A DNA stretch of 64,000 nucleotides from Sclerotinia nivalis (lineage: Eukaryota > Ascomycota > Leotiomycetes > Helotiales > Sclerotiniaceae): contig JAPEIS010000005.1 of assembly GCA_029531795.1 (NCBI GenBank), positions 2,602,001-2,666,000 on the forward strand, read 5' to 3'. Position numbers and translations under genes: made by a program. The notes under the pieces are model-generated. The model had not been told where the DNA came from. It worked only from the letters and a program-made list of their open reading frames with translations, and ran no database searches. Below, piece after piece: positions 11,500 to 22,150 of the stretch (positions are counted from its first letter, which is position 1; every line of letters begins with the position of its first letter).

Positions 11500-12389
11500 A
11501 TTCGTACATTCAAATTCATATTATTCAACAACCACTAAATCAATTGATTGAAACTATTAAGAATCTAATAATCTAGGATCTATTACATTGATTTGACAAG
11601 TTCTTGAATTATGACCTGGCTTTCCACATTTACTATAGCATCTACTAGAAGATACTTCCCCATTAGAATTCCCCTTATTTTGATGCTCGTCGTATTGAAT
11701 CTGAATATCAACCTTTTGTTGAAATAATATATCTTCAACTTCCTATCCAGTAAATACTCCTCCATTACATAATTGAATCTTTTTAGCGCATCGACGTTTG
11801 CTTAATATTTCATTTGCCTTTCGAAGCATACGATTCTCTATATTTAAAAGTGTATTCTCATGAGCTAATCTTTTTGTACCCTTAGCTAGAGCTAATACAG
11901 TCTCAAATATAGATATAGGGAAGCTTGATTGATGACGAGCCATTCGAGATTTTACTAAAGTTGATTGTAAAAGAGCTTCAGTTGAGTTGTGAGGTGTTTG
12001 AGAGACCCAATAGTTTAAATCGATAGATGGGGGGGTAGGCGTACGAATTCGAATATCTAGTTTTGAGAATATAGCTTGAGGATCGAATAGTATTAGACCT
12101 GCTCCTCGAAAACCAGCTTTCATATTCTGAACTGTAATTGATTATTGATATACAGCTTTGAAAACTATAAAGAATTCAACCTTCGAGATATAGTTGATAT
12201 GAGCCTTGATAAATCCTTCAATTTGATAACTATATACCCATTTCAATATATCAAAACATCCAACATCAAGTAATTGAGTTAAATGATTTGAATACGATAG
12301 TAACTTTACCGTTATTATGTTATTTGACTTGCAATATAACTGAAAAGGTATCGATTCGTGATTTTCATGCCCATCTAGTACTAGCATTC

Positions 12390-12474
12390 GGAGGGCGAAG
12401 ACTCAACACCTGTACGTGGTGCCCTCTACGAACCTCCAGCTCTCTATTGAGAGTCTGCAAAGCTAAGATTGAGT
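12390..12474 (+). ncRNA. HDV-like self-cleaving ribozyme, copy A
   Basis: Starts at the first base of the retroposon. Pairings seen: P1 12390-12396 with 12421-12427 (GGAGGGC/GCCCTCT, 7 bp); P2 ACTCAA 12401-12406 with TTGAGT 12469-12474; P3 ACC 12408-12410 with GGT 12418-12420, enclosing a 7-nt L3. P1.1 is CGT in L3 (12415-12417) with ACG 12428-12430. P4 is 12437-12444 with 12449-12457 around a TATT loop and one bulged T. J4/2 contains CTAAG, with C12463 as the candidate catalytic cytosine. Helix order and lengths match the nested double pseudoknot of HDV-like ribozymes. Such ribozymes process the 5' ends of R2 and other non-LTR elements. Activity is inferred, not shown. Confidence 0.8.
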
Positions 12475-13474
12475 TATTTGATGGAATCGGATACATTGGA
12501 AGAGAGAGAGAGGGTTTCCCGATTACGATATTCACGATAAAGGGGTTATTACGATTTTATAGTATCAATATCTTCGAAAGAATAAACGAACATCAATCCA
12601 AAATACAGACGATAGCTATAGAAGCCCTGGTTAGATTCAACATCTATTATCGATTATTACCTCAATACGAAATATGATACACTTAATAAATTCCTTCTAT
12701 TCCAGAAGAATCTTTTCGATACGGAATTTGCTACTGTTTTATTTGCATTTTATACCTTTTTTCGACAATCGATTATCGAAAACACATTTATTTTAACACT
12801 ACGATTATCACGAAACAAAGAATACCATTATCTATCAATTAATACTATACTCTAGGCATCGATACGATATTACACCTTTTCCTCGATTTTACAAAAATAT
12901 TTTTTGTGCATGTATAGATAGGGTTAGAGCCACACCCCACTATCATTACATTCAAACGACCGATATTCCATTCAGCGGTTTCGATTATTTACATTCAAAC
13001 AAAGCTAGAAATCATCACACCTAGGAAAACATACAAAGAAACTAATAAATAAATTCGAACTAAAAAGAATAGTGCTTTCCAATTGCTTTTCACTAATATG
13101 AAGACCCTTTTGCTATACTGAAAGTAATCTTGACAAAGATGACTCTTGACCTTTATAGAAAGTAAATATCGAAATAGCAAATTGAATCGAAGAAAAAGAT
13201 TATATCAATAGAATACTTTAATTAACAAAAAGTAAAAAAAGAGCGAAAAAGGAAAGATCTTAAAGGATAAAGATATTAGACTTTATTCCTCAGTATTAGT
13301 TTTCACTTGCCCTCAATCAACATTTCAAAAGTTGAAAAGAAACCCAAACTATACAAACTGTATACTAGCTAGCATACAACTCCCTATAGCATCAACTAGG
13401 AGCTCATAGAGCCCTTAGCCGTCCTAGATAGTCTTAGACTCAGTGTGGACGTTAAATCAATCAATCAATCAATC
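12390..13474 (+). mobile_element. Ribozyme-headed non-LTR-like retroposon, copy A (1085 bp)
   Basis: Inserted into the transposase with a 13-bp target duplication AGTACTAGCATTC (12377-12389 and 13475-13487). It starts GGAGGGCGAAG and ends in four to five AATC units. It shares its whole length with the inverted copy at 14439-15530. There is no reverse transcriptase; the only longer frame (to about 12677) reads through the ribozyme and resembles no protein I know. Variable-length duplications and a short-repeat tail fit target-primed reverse transcription, so this is probably a non-autonomous passenger of a LINE not present in the window. The last 60 bp before the tail are the most widely shared segment (copies A-D). 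Confidence 0.85.
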
Positions 13475-14328
13475 AGTACTAGCATTCGATATTTGCCCTT
13501 TGTTCGATGAATTGTATGCTTATCGAAGTACTTTAACTATTCTAACCCTGTTTCATTATTCGTCCATCCATTAGAAGTAGGTTTAATAGCCCAATCTATA
13601 GGAAAACCGCTTTCCGTATACCAATTAGAAAGGTGATATTGTCCTTGCACTACTAAAAATGATAGTATAGTTTCCCCTTCCCCATTACTATATATAATCG
13701 CTGTAACCCACTCTCTATTGCCTGATTGTATTGCTTTGCTTTTACTATTTCGTTCAGCACTAGTTACAACTATTCCGAAGCATATTATACTCATCATAAA
13801 GCCGGTTTCGTCGAAGTTGTAGAAATCGCAATCCAGAATACTATATTTCGCTCGCATATTCGATACCAATCGAAACCACTCTTCAATAAACTTGGGATCT
13901 TTGTAGAGAGCTCTTTGAAAATCATAAATACAACTAAAACACATCTTTAATATTATATAATGCTTTATGAATCGATAAGCTTAGAGCTTTTCAACTTTCT
14001 TCGTATCTCTTGATTCGAGAATGTAATTCGCTATATCTTTTATACCCTTAAGTTTAGATGGAAACCTTCTGTTATCCATATCAAGTATATATTGAATAAT
14101 CAGTTCCTTTTCCAATTCTGTAATCTTATGGGTTTTGTGTCGATATTCTGCACGAGGGGTAAGACTGTCTATTCTGTGCTGAATCGTTGTACGCGGGATA
14201 TTATACAGTTTAGCAGCCTTCCGAATGCTTAGTTTTTTGTCTTTTTGAATAGTTTCGATAGCTAGAAAGATTCGTGCTTCTTTATTATTCGTTTCCATCA
14301 TAGATTGTTGATAAATCGTGTGTTGAAG

Positions 14329-14381
14329 TGAGGTAAAAGTAGCCCACATGATGATATGGCCCACATGATGATAAACCACGT
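14329..14381 (-). repeat. Right terminal inverted repeat of the pogo element
   Basis: Reverse complement starts ACGTGGTTTATCATCATG next to TA at 14382-14383, matching the left end. Confidence 0.85.
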
Positions 14382-14438
14382 TAGTGTATAAAGGACGGAT
14401 TACTATCGTTCCGATATCGCTCTGTATTGAACTTAAAA

Positions 14439-15530
14439 TTGATTGATTGATTGATTGATTTGATTTAACGTCCACACTGAGTCTAAGACTATCTAGGACG
14501 GCTAAGGGCTCTATGAGCTTCTAATTGATGCTATGGGGAGTTGTATACTAGCTAGCATACAATTTGTATAGTTTGGGTTTCTTTTCAACTTTTGAAATGT
14601 TGATTGAGGGCAAGTGAAAACTAATATTGGAGAACAAAGTCTGATATTTTTATTCTCTAAGACCTTTCCTTTCTTGTTCTTTTTTTACCTTTTGTTAATT
14701 AAAGTATCCTACTAATATAATCTTCTTCTTCGATCCAATCTGCTATTCCAATATTCACTTCCCATAAAGATCAAGAATCATCTTCGTCAAGATTACCTTC
14801 AATACAGCAAAAGGGTCTTCATACTAATGAAAAGCAACTGGGAGGTATTACTTTTCTTAGCTCGAATTCATTCATTAGTTTCTTTGTATACCTTTCTAGG
14901 TATGATAATCTTTAACTTTATTTGAATATAAATAATCGAAATTGTTGAATAGAATATCGATCGTTTGAATGTAATGATAATGAAGTATAATCCTAACTTT
15001 ACCTATACACATACAAAAAATATTTTCGTAAAATCGAGGAAAAGATGTAATATCGTATCGATGTCCAGAGTATAGCATTAATTGATAGATAATAGTATTC
15101 TCTGTTTCGTGATAATCGTAGTATTAAAATGAATATGTTTTCGATAATCGATTATCGAAAAAAGATATAAAATACGAATAAAACAATAGCAAATTCCGTA
15201 TCGAAAAGATCCTTTTGGAATAGAAGAGATTTACTAAGCATATTATACCTTGTATTGAAGTAATAATCGATAGCAGATGTTGAATCTAATCAGGGCTTCT
15301 GTAGTCATCGTCTGTATTTTGGATTGATGTTCGTTCATCCTTTTGAAGATATTGATGCTGTAAAATTGTAATAACCCTTCCATTGTGAATATCGTAATCG
15401 GGAAACCCTCTCTCTCTCTTCCAATATATCCGATTCCATCAAATGATTCAATCTTAGCTCTGCAGACTCTCAATAGAGAGCTGGAGGTTCGTAGAGGGCA
15501 CCACGTACAGGTGTTGAGTCTTCGCCCTCC
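14439..15530 (-). mobile_element. Ribozyme-headed retroposon, copy B (1092 bp, inverted)
   Basis: Same family as copy A, in the opposite orientation, with a perfect 14-bp target duplication TATTGAACTTAAAA (14425-14438 and 15531-15544). The 5' end is at 15530 and the ATTG-repeat tail at 14439. It lies just outside the pogo element's right end. Many of the differences from copy A are transitions. Together the two copies form a 1.1-kb inverted repeat with a spacer of about 960 bp. Confidence 0.85.
15446..15530 (-). ncRNA. HDV-like self-cleaving ribozyme, copy B
   Basis: Identical to copy A through P1, P3, L3, P1.1 and P4. It differs in J4/2 (one A-to-G) and in P2 (TTGAAT in place of TTGAGT), which breaks one P2 pair. 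CTAAG is kept. This copy may fold less well. Confidence 0.75.
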
Positions 15531-15544
15531 TATTGAACTTAAAA

Positions 15545-17648
15545 GAAATGGCTTTTCCATTGATTAAAGAATAATGAAAAGTTTTACTACTGTTTTACAA
15601 CTAATTGATTCTTTGTCATTTGTGACTCTTACAATATATATATATATATATTACCAGAACCCCCAAAGTTGAAGAGTTTCCATCCATTATATATAATGTC
15701 ACGGTTCGAAGGATTAGGTAAGCCGATCACCCCGATCGGCCCCCGAGCGACTAGCGCTCGAGGTTGATTGATTGATTGATTGAATTAACGTCTACACTGA
15801 GTCTAAGACTATCTAAGACGGCTAGAGGCTCTCTCGAGGTTGATCATATGCCTGTAATTAATATATATAATTCCCTCGGGGTTATCCACCTTTCGCTCTC
15901 TAGTTATAGATTTTAAGGATAATTGAACCCTGATTTCTCAGCTCTTTACGGCAATTGTGTCACATATAATAGTTCTTTGATAGATTCAGAAAAAGACAAT
16001 GAAAAGTTTATAAACTCGAATTATCCTCTATTATTGAAGTGCTAGTTGATTCCTTACTGTGATTCTTACAAAATATACTTCGAGTTCTATTATATCTAGA
16101 TCTAAACCCGGTACAGGCCTTCTACCACGTTTATTCACAATATAGAACCTTCTTCTAGGTTTAAAATACAATGAAAGAAGATAAAATTGGTACATTTCCA
16201 ACGTTGAGTTACTGTTATTGGCCAACCTTCTAATACGTCTCACAATACCCATTCCCACTAATACGAACAGTAGGCTAATATAACAATAAGTTCATCGATT
16301 ACAATACACCAAGATTCCATGTTGAAACTCATCAATTTCACTGGAAAACACTCAAACTGAGTTCAGAGAACTCAAATGTTGAAGAAATAATAATACCTCG
16401 TTCTCAGTCAAGAGATGGACCGAATAGCTAATCACTTGCGCCGATTTAATCTCGCAGCCCTTTCAGGAAAAAGGGCTTAATGCAGTTGCTCAAACATGGA
16501 CTAGGAATATCAATGATAAGAATGAATTGATAACTTTAAACTGTGCACCATAAAAGCCTATGTTGCTCACCACATGGACATATACTACCCCACCTCTTCT
16601 TTTGTGTAACAGGGGAACTGACAAACAGAAGGTCCATCTAACAAAAGCCTTTACAGGGATAGCTGCCAGTGCTGTGCAGGTCAACGCTGCATAGCTATGC
16701 CGGAAACTGGTGTTCCATATTGTAACACCCTATGATGAAGAGGAGGAACAGCTTTCTCTACATACATTGAAAGGGATATTCTAGGGGTTTCTTGAGAAGA
16801 TGAGGGGAATTATTATCTACCAAAAGGACGTAACCCTAAGGGAGCTAGAAATACTTCCCATGCATAAATTTCGTTAATTTTGATCTTCCTGGAAGGATAA
16901 GTGGGTCCAAAAGTGACTCTGAATTTCACTCATAAGTGAAATTCATATACCGATATCTGTGAGATGTGAATGCTGATGTAAAACCAGAGGTATGTATGAT
17001 GTATCATGATAAATGCTGTGATGGATTGATGTGGCATCCCGGACAATATATGGCCGCCGATAATGAGAATTTGAACCTTTAAGGAGAGCGGAGAATGACG
17101 TGAAATGTAGTCAATGTGACGTAAGTTCTTTTGCTTGAATAGGAAATCTTGGTTTGGACAGTGAATGGGGAATAGGGCAATGAAAAGTAATTATATGATG
17201 TTATAAGTAAAAATTGCGACCAAGTAAATTTGAATAATTGTCCAAATACACTCAAAGAGATGGGTGCCAAACATCTCACTAAAAAAGGTATTTGGCACCC
17301 TCTTTTCATCAAAGTTGACAACCCCAGAGCCTGAACATTCTTTCCCCGGCCTTTAGCGAAACTTATTCGATCCCTGACTTGCATATCTGAGGTAATTCTT
17401 CCAGGAATGCACTTATAAATAGCTATCCCCACTGTCCTAATCTTAACCTTTAATGAGAAGAGAATTTCCAATGGGTCATAATCTCTTCTCATCCAACCCC
17501 ATTGATAGAAGAATATAGTATTAATCCCTTCCGCAAGTTCGTAATAAACATTGAAAAGTTATGACATAAATTGCAGCGATATCTCAGATGAATCAATGCT
17601 TCCTGGCAAAGAGATAAGCCCTCGCAACCACTCTTACACCAAAAATAA
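15545..17648. other. Intergenic, transposon-derived in its first part
   Basis: Contains a (TA)n microsatellite near 15636-15650 and a TGTCACGG motif at about 15699 followed by GC-rich short inverted repeats, which looks like the start of another LTR whose end I cannot find. A 64-bp truncated retroposon lies inside it. From 16.0 to 17.6 kb I see no gene. Confidence 0.5.
15769..15832 (-). mobile_element. 5'-truncated retroposon, copy C (64 bp)
   Basis: Only the 3' end of the family remains: the segment with GTCTTAGACTCAGTGTAGACG and the repeat tail. It is flanked by a perfect 12-bp duplication CTCGAGGTTGAT (15757-15768 and 15833-15844). Severe 5' truncation inside an intact target duplication is characteristic of aborted target-primed reverse transcription. 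Confidence 0.8.
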
Positions 17649-18992
17649 TCAAGGAACCCATCCAATTTCTTCAATAGCCCCCCTAATCCATATCCGGTGT
17701 TCCTCGTCTAATAATCCATAAATCTGAGCAATCAGATATTCAGACCAACCTTTTATCCACCAATGTGTATCCAGATATTTCATTAACACTGCAAAATATG
17801 CATAGATAATGAGCGCAGGGGCAGTCCGCTGTCGAAGAAGTGATAAATAATGATCAGATACTCGATATGGCCAAATAAACAGATCAGCCGATTCATAATT
17901 ATCACGACTCACTTTTGAGAGAACCGTGAAGGACTTTTGAAGCTCATTTATGCTTTGAATGTATGTTTCCAAATCATGTGGATCAGCAATAGATGCCGTC
18001 AAAAAGTCGGACAAATCGACGAGGTCTTGTTTTGGGGGATGGGTACTCGGATCATTTCTCAATTGATCACGTCTTGCTCCAGCACTGAACATTGGCCTTA
18101 GACTTCCATTGTAAATTGTTTCGGGTGCGTGATCTGTTATGGCTCTCACTCCCCTCAGCAGTGTTACCCAATCCGATACGTCGTTCTCGCCGACAAGTAA
18201 GAAATCCAAAGATTTCCGAGGACTTCCTAGCGAGTAAATTAACGTGATCGAGGTAAATACATGTAGTGCAGTACAATTGTCATCATTAACATCAGCCATC
18301 ATGGTGATTGCACTAGCTACTGCTTTTTGATGATGAGATACAGCTGTCGAGATATAAAAGTCTCTTTTTTCAGGCTTATAATAAGCAATATGAAGAGCCG
18401 CGACCGCCAAAAGACCCCGCATCACAATTTCTTGAGAGTAGGCAAGCTGTGGGATATTGATTCGCCATAAAGTTGCAAGAGAAGGACTAGCGACCAAAGT
18501 CATACTTGTGGATGTAGTGTAATGGTGAAGTAGTTCCATGTCAAGTAGAGTAAAATTCGGTGCATGGCCATCGAGTGAAATTGAAGGTAGCGGTAATTGG
18601 TGAGGAGAATGTGATGTGCCAGTAACACTCATAGGGCTGAATGCGTTCGTTGGTGTTCCATTTAGGCTAGGATTAGGAGAGGGGGCTAATGCAGTGCTAG
18701 TTGTCATGATATCACATGACACGGAATGTTTGATGCAATTATTACCTATATTATGATTAGCATATAAAAAGAACATTCAATATGTTCAATAGTCCAGACC
18801 ACTGGACATCAGGGACATTATCCGGAATGCCTTACATGATGGCTTATTTTCATCACACTAAAGCAAATATCAGTTACATTTTCTTAGATGGAAGGAAGTA
18901 AATAATGAGTACTGTACCTTAATTTTTCTGGATTTGCAGACGCGACAACCCGTTCGAACTTTCCTATGTGGCTTACGTGATGTTGTTTGCAT
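17649..18992 (-). CDS. Zn2Cys6 transcription factor, sterol-uptake-regulator type, 397 aa
   Basis: Predicted nuclear regulator. Three exons on the minus strand: 18992-18918, 18857-18836 (only 22 bp) and 18745-17649, with introns of 60 and 90 bp. Splicing assembles an exact zinc cluster from all three exons: C16-X2-C19-X6-C26-X6-C33-X2-C36-X6-C43. The first Cys pair is in exon 1, C26 is in the micro-exon, the C33 codon spans the second junction, and the rest is in exon 3. A Ser/Pro-rich linker follows, then a region beginning FTLLDMELLHHYTTSTS that is typical of fungal regulators related to yeast Upc2/Ecm22 and of many C6 regulators next to secondary-metabolism genes. The neighbouring RTA1 gene is a possible but unproven target. 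If the large exon is read alone, the DNA-binding domain is lost. Confidence 0.85.
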
Positions 18993-19982
18993 GATAGGAT
19001 TATACGAGATCTAAAAGATTGATCTTATCTTATCTTATCCTATATTGCTTTGGAGCCCGAGTACAAGAATGAAGAAAAGGCAGCAAGGCAGGCAGCGAGC
19101 GGTATGAGGTCCGAGAACGCGAAGCCTTATGAGGTTTTCTGTTAGCTGTCGATTATTTTTAGATGTATAATAAGGAGGTCCGGGCTGGAACCTCAAGATT
19201 GTCGGTAGTTAATTGATTGGAAGAAAGTCGACATGTAACTTATTAGCTGGGCGGGAAATGAGTCTGCGTGTTGCTGGGCTGTGGTTTGATGGAATGAAGT
19301 TGTCAAGCTGAAAGCGAAGTTATACGAGAATGCGAAATCTATGCGATGTTGTCAAAACTAGCAAGGGATCCATTAAACGATCCAATTAGACAAAACTTCC
19401 ACCCAGTGACCCAGCCGCCCTTAAATTATTCATTCTAGACTAAGTACTGAAAATTTATATCAGGTCTGCAAAATTGTACAGTAAATCGACAATTCAGGAA
19501 ATACCAGAGAATGCGTTTGACAAGCAAATATACTTTAAAGTTCCTCCAAAAAAAGATTTCATCTCAAATGCATTTCCAATCTTGAGATATCCAGGTCTGT
19601 CTGTTTGCCAAGGAGTACGTACCCACTTCTCCAAAGCTCCGCCTTCCTCGCATGTATATGCGAATTTCCGAGAGCGAGGAAACGAGCAAACGATATACGA
19701 ATGCGTGAATGCGGGAATGCGACTCCAATCAAGAGCAACGGGATACGAGAATGTAGATTTTCAATTGAGCTGCATTTTTCAAGAACCACATATATCATAG
19801 CTCACTTCCTTTTGTACAAAATGGATTTCTCTTCTTCATTGCATTCTCTTCTACATATTCTCTTCTTTTTCCCTTGAAAAGCACAAGCAACTCAAAGTGT
19901 CTAAATTCGATATCCCTTTATTAGTCACCTCAAACTTCGAATTCATCCACAACCACCTGACAAACGCAATACATCAATCATC
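18993..19982. other. Divergent intergenic region
   Basis: Lies between the C6 regulator (minus) and the RTA1 gene (plus), so it probably holds both promoters. Open frames at 19474-19877 overlap on both strands and lack protein-like character. Otherwise nothing recognised. Confidence 0.5.
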
Positions 19983-20945
19983 ATGTCAAGCGATGGTGTA
20001 TATCTACTCTACCACTATAATCCTTCAACAGCCGCAGCCCTCATTTTCATCATCTTATTCGGTATCACCGCTATCGTTCACATTTTTCAATTAATCACCA
20101 AGCGAACATGGTATTTCATTCCATTCATCATCGGAGGTTTATGTAAGTTCCCATTCCCTAAATATTCATCTTTACATACTAATCTAATCCCAAAAGTTGA
20201 ATTCGTAGGCTACATAGGCCGTCTTATGTCTTCTCGGCAAGCCTATGGTCATTGGACTGTCGGACCATATATTATACAATCACTTCTCATCCTGCTTGCA
20301 CCTGCATTCTTCGCCGCATCCATCTACATGGTACTTGGTCGCATTATCGTCCTCACAGACGGCGAGCAATATTCCGTTATTCGAGCTCGATGGTTAACCA
20401 AGATATTCGTCACCGGAGATGTCCTTTCTTTCCTGATGCAATCATCTGGTGGTGGAATGCTCGCCAGTACCAAGACAGCTTCTGGTGTCAAGATGGGCGA
20501 AAATATCATCACTGGTGGTCTCGTTGTCCAGGTTCTCTTCTTCGCCTTCTTCCTAGTCACGGCTGGTGTTTTCCATTTTCGAATTACGAAAGGAAATGGT
20601 GGATCATCGGCTTCTGCGGTCCCTTGGCAACAGTACTTGATGATTCTATATCTCGCTAGTACTTTCATCATGATTCGATCGCTGTTTCGTATCGTTGAGT
20701 ATGTTCAGGGAAATGATGGATATCTTTTGTCAACGGAGACATACATCTATATCTTTGATGCTACCCTCATGTTCATCGTTATGGTTATCTTTAATGTTCG
20801 TCATCCAAGTGCTATCATTCAAGGAAAGGGTCAGCAATACCATGCAGCAGCTCCCACTGGAAGCAGGGATGGTTACCTTATGGAGGATAGAACTCCTTCC
20901 TCAAGCAAGTATCACAATCGTCAATATGCTCAAGAAGAGGTTTAG
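19983..20945 (+). CDS. RTA1-like seven-helix membrane protein, 302 aa
   Basis: Fungal RTA1/RTM1/RSB1 family member. These multi-pass proteins of plasma or internal membranes are linked to lipid translocation and resistance to toxic compounds. Exons 19983-20142 and 20197-20945 are joined by a 54-bp GT-AG intron whose length is a multiple of three, so the unspliced frame stays open and would add 18 non-family residues. After splicing the sequence reads IIGGLFEFVGYIGR, the conserved family motif. Seven hydrophobic segments are visible, followed by a polar C-terminal tail of about 45 residues. Family motifs include LLAPAFFAASIYM, GDVLSFLMQSSGGG and FRIVEY. No signal peptide is needed for this topology. 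The transported substrate cannot be deduced. Confidence 0.93.
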   Translation: MSSDGVYLLYHYNPSTAAALIFIILFGITAIVHIFQLITKRTWYFIPFIIGGLCKFPFPKYSSLHTNLIPKVEFVGYIGRLMSSRQAYGHWTVGPYIIQSLLILLAPAFFAASIYMVLGRIIVLTDGEQYSVIRARWLTKIFVTGDVLSFLMQSSGGGMLASTKTASGVKMGENIITGGLVVQVLFFAFFLVTAGVFHFRITKGNGGSSASAVPWQQYLMILYLASTFIMIRSLFRIVEYVQGNDGYLLSTETYIYIFDATLMFIVMVIFNVRHPSAIIQGKGQQYHAAAPTGSRDGYLMEDRTPSSSKYHNRQYAQEEV

Positions 20946-22150
20946 GTTGGAGGTATAAAGGGAGAGAGGAAGGGAAAAAAAGCTTAATAGGATTGTCTTG
21001 GACTGGGGTTCGTAGGAGTTGGAGGATGATTTTCACCATCCATACAATACGGTGGTAGCCACCAAGTCCGGTTGAACATAGGAGGTTTTTTTCTTTTGTG
21101 GTTTTTTTCTTTTGTATGTTTATTTCTTTTGTCACAAACTATTTGCAACAAGGCGTTTTAGCATGGGATCCATATAGGATGTAAAAGTACATCAAGACTT
21201 AAATAGTATGAATTAAATGAACAATGATATAAAAACATAAAGAATTGTTAGGAGAATCACCATGGTTTTATTTGTTCTAGTGAATCTAGTACACCTTGAG
21301 TTTTGCCCAACGCTGTCTGCCTCGTTAAGTATTTTAACTCCTTGACTGAGTCAGATTTTCAAGATCTATATTAACAAAAGGAATTTGGACAATTATCTGT
21401 ACGTTATACCTTTATACGAATAAGACGAGGCAACGGGAATAGTTCCCTCTTCTGCTGAAAGATAATTTTTGGCATATACTGGTACTTTTACCCAAAGATA
21501 TTTTGATCCGTTCGAGGAACAGAGGGACATGAAGTCAGGAGCATTGTGAAAATTGGATGCGTACTCTGATATGTGTTTCTTTGCCGAGGACTACAGTACA
21601 CCTTGAAGACTAATACGATCTGGCTTTACAGAATATTAGCTATCAATCGACCCACAAAAGTTAATGCTTAATTAAGCTTAAAAACGTTTGTTGAAACTCT
21701 ATAATTTCATTCGATTAAAATTCTTCACACGCTAATTCTTCTAGGCTTGCTTAACACTAATTAGGTGGTCCAAGTGTAAGATTACAGCCCTCTTATAGTG
21801 CCAATATTCTATAAAGCCCTGTACTCGCATTCATACTCATAATCCAGATAAAGCATAATGCCTGTAATTCTCCAACCGGGGAACAATTCAATTTTAAATC
21901 TAATATATGCTAACCACTATAGGCTTTTTAGGCCTTAATCGAAACACAGATACAAAACTCCCAGAGGCCTAATAGCGTGAACTACCCTGTAAGCCTTACA
22001 GTCGCATTTCTTTCCAGGGGGTCTTCCGTAAATTGGGTGGTAAATGCATTCATTTATTGGTTTTGCTCGAACGCAGCCTTCAAATTTTTGACATTTATCT
22101 TTCTAAAAAGACTCATCTGACTACCTCAAGTTACAACCACTCCTCACTCC
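20946..22150. other. Intergenic, convergent genes
   Basis: AT-rich 3' flank shared by the RTA1 gene and the hydrolase. No gene recognised. Confidence 0.6.

Larger units (their letters stand above)
11557..14301 (-). pseudogene. Pogo-type transposase, interrupted and nonsense-mutated
   Basis: Remains of a DDE transposase. From the ATG at 14301 the N-terminus has the psq/CENP-B type helix-turn-helix (IRKAAKLYNIPRTTIQHRI). After a stop at about 13983 comes the first half of the DDE core, including FYNFDETGFMM and GNREWVTAI. A second stop at about 13539 follows GLE. The retroposon then splits the conserved MLVLDGHE codons at 12377-12389. Beyond it, core sequence continues to about 12142, then the C-terminal region AGFRGAGLILFDPQAI to 11743. 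A zinc-knuckle-like end (CGKPGHNSRTC, about 11595-11635) lies in another frame, with its first Cys replaced by Tyr. The stops and Cys-to-Tyr change look like C-to-T/G-to-A transitions, consistent with RIP. Not functional. Confidence 0.88.
11447..14381 (-). mobile_element. Decayed pogo/Fot1-type DNA transposon, split by a retroposon
   Basis: Cut-and-paste transposon with 53-bp terminal inverted repeats (11447-11499 and 14329-14381) flanked by TA, as expected for Tc1/mariner-pogo elements. It contains a degraded transposase on the minus strand. Without the 1.1-kb nested retroposon (12390-13474 plus its target duplication) the element would be about 1.84 kb, the usual size of Fot1 relatives. The inverted ends contain an internal near-tandem repeat of ATCATCATGTGGGCC. 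The frame carries several stop codons where conserved residues are expected, so it is not autonomous. Confidence 0.87.

Noticed and set aside
12288..12677. Open frame across the retroposon head, also present in the inverted copy (15243-15560)
   Set aside because: Its first half is the ribozyme sequence read as protein, and the frame starts outside the element in copy A. Conservation between copies is explained by common descent and RNA structure.
19474..19877. Frames of 90-108 residues upstream of the RTA1 gene
   Set aside because: Three overlapping frames on two strands with no consistent coding signal; more likely promoter sequence.
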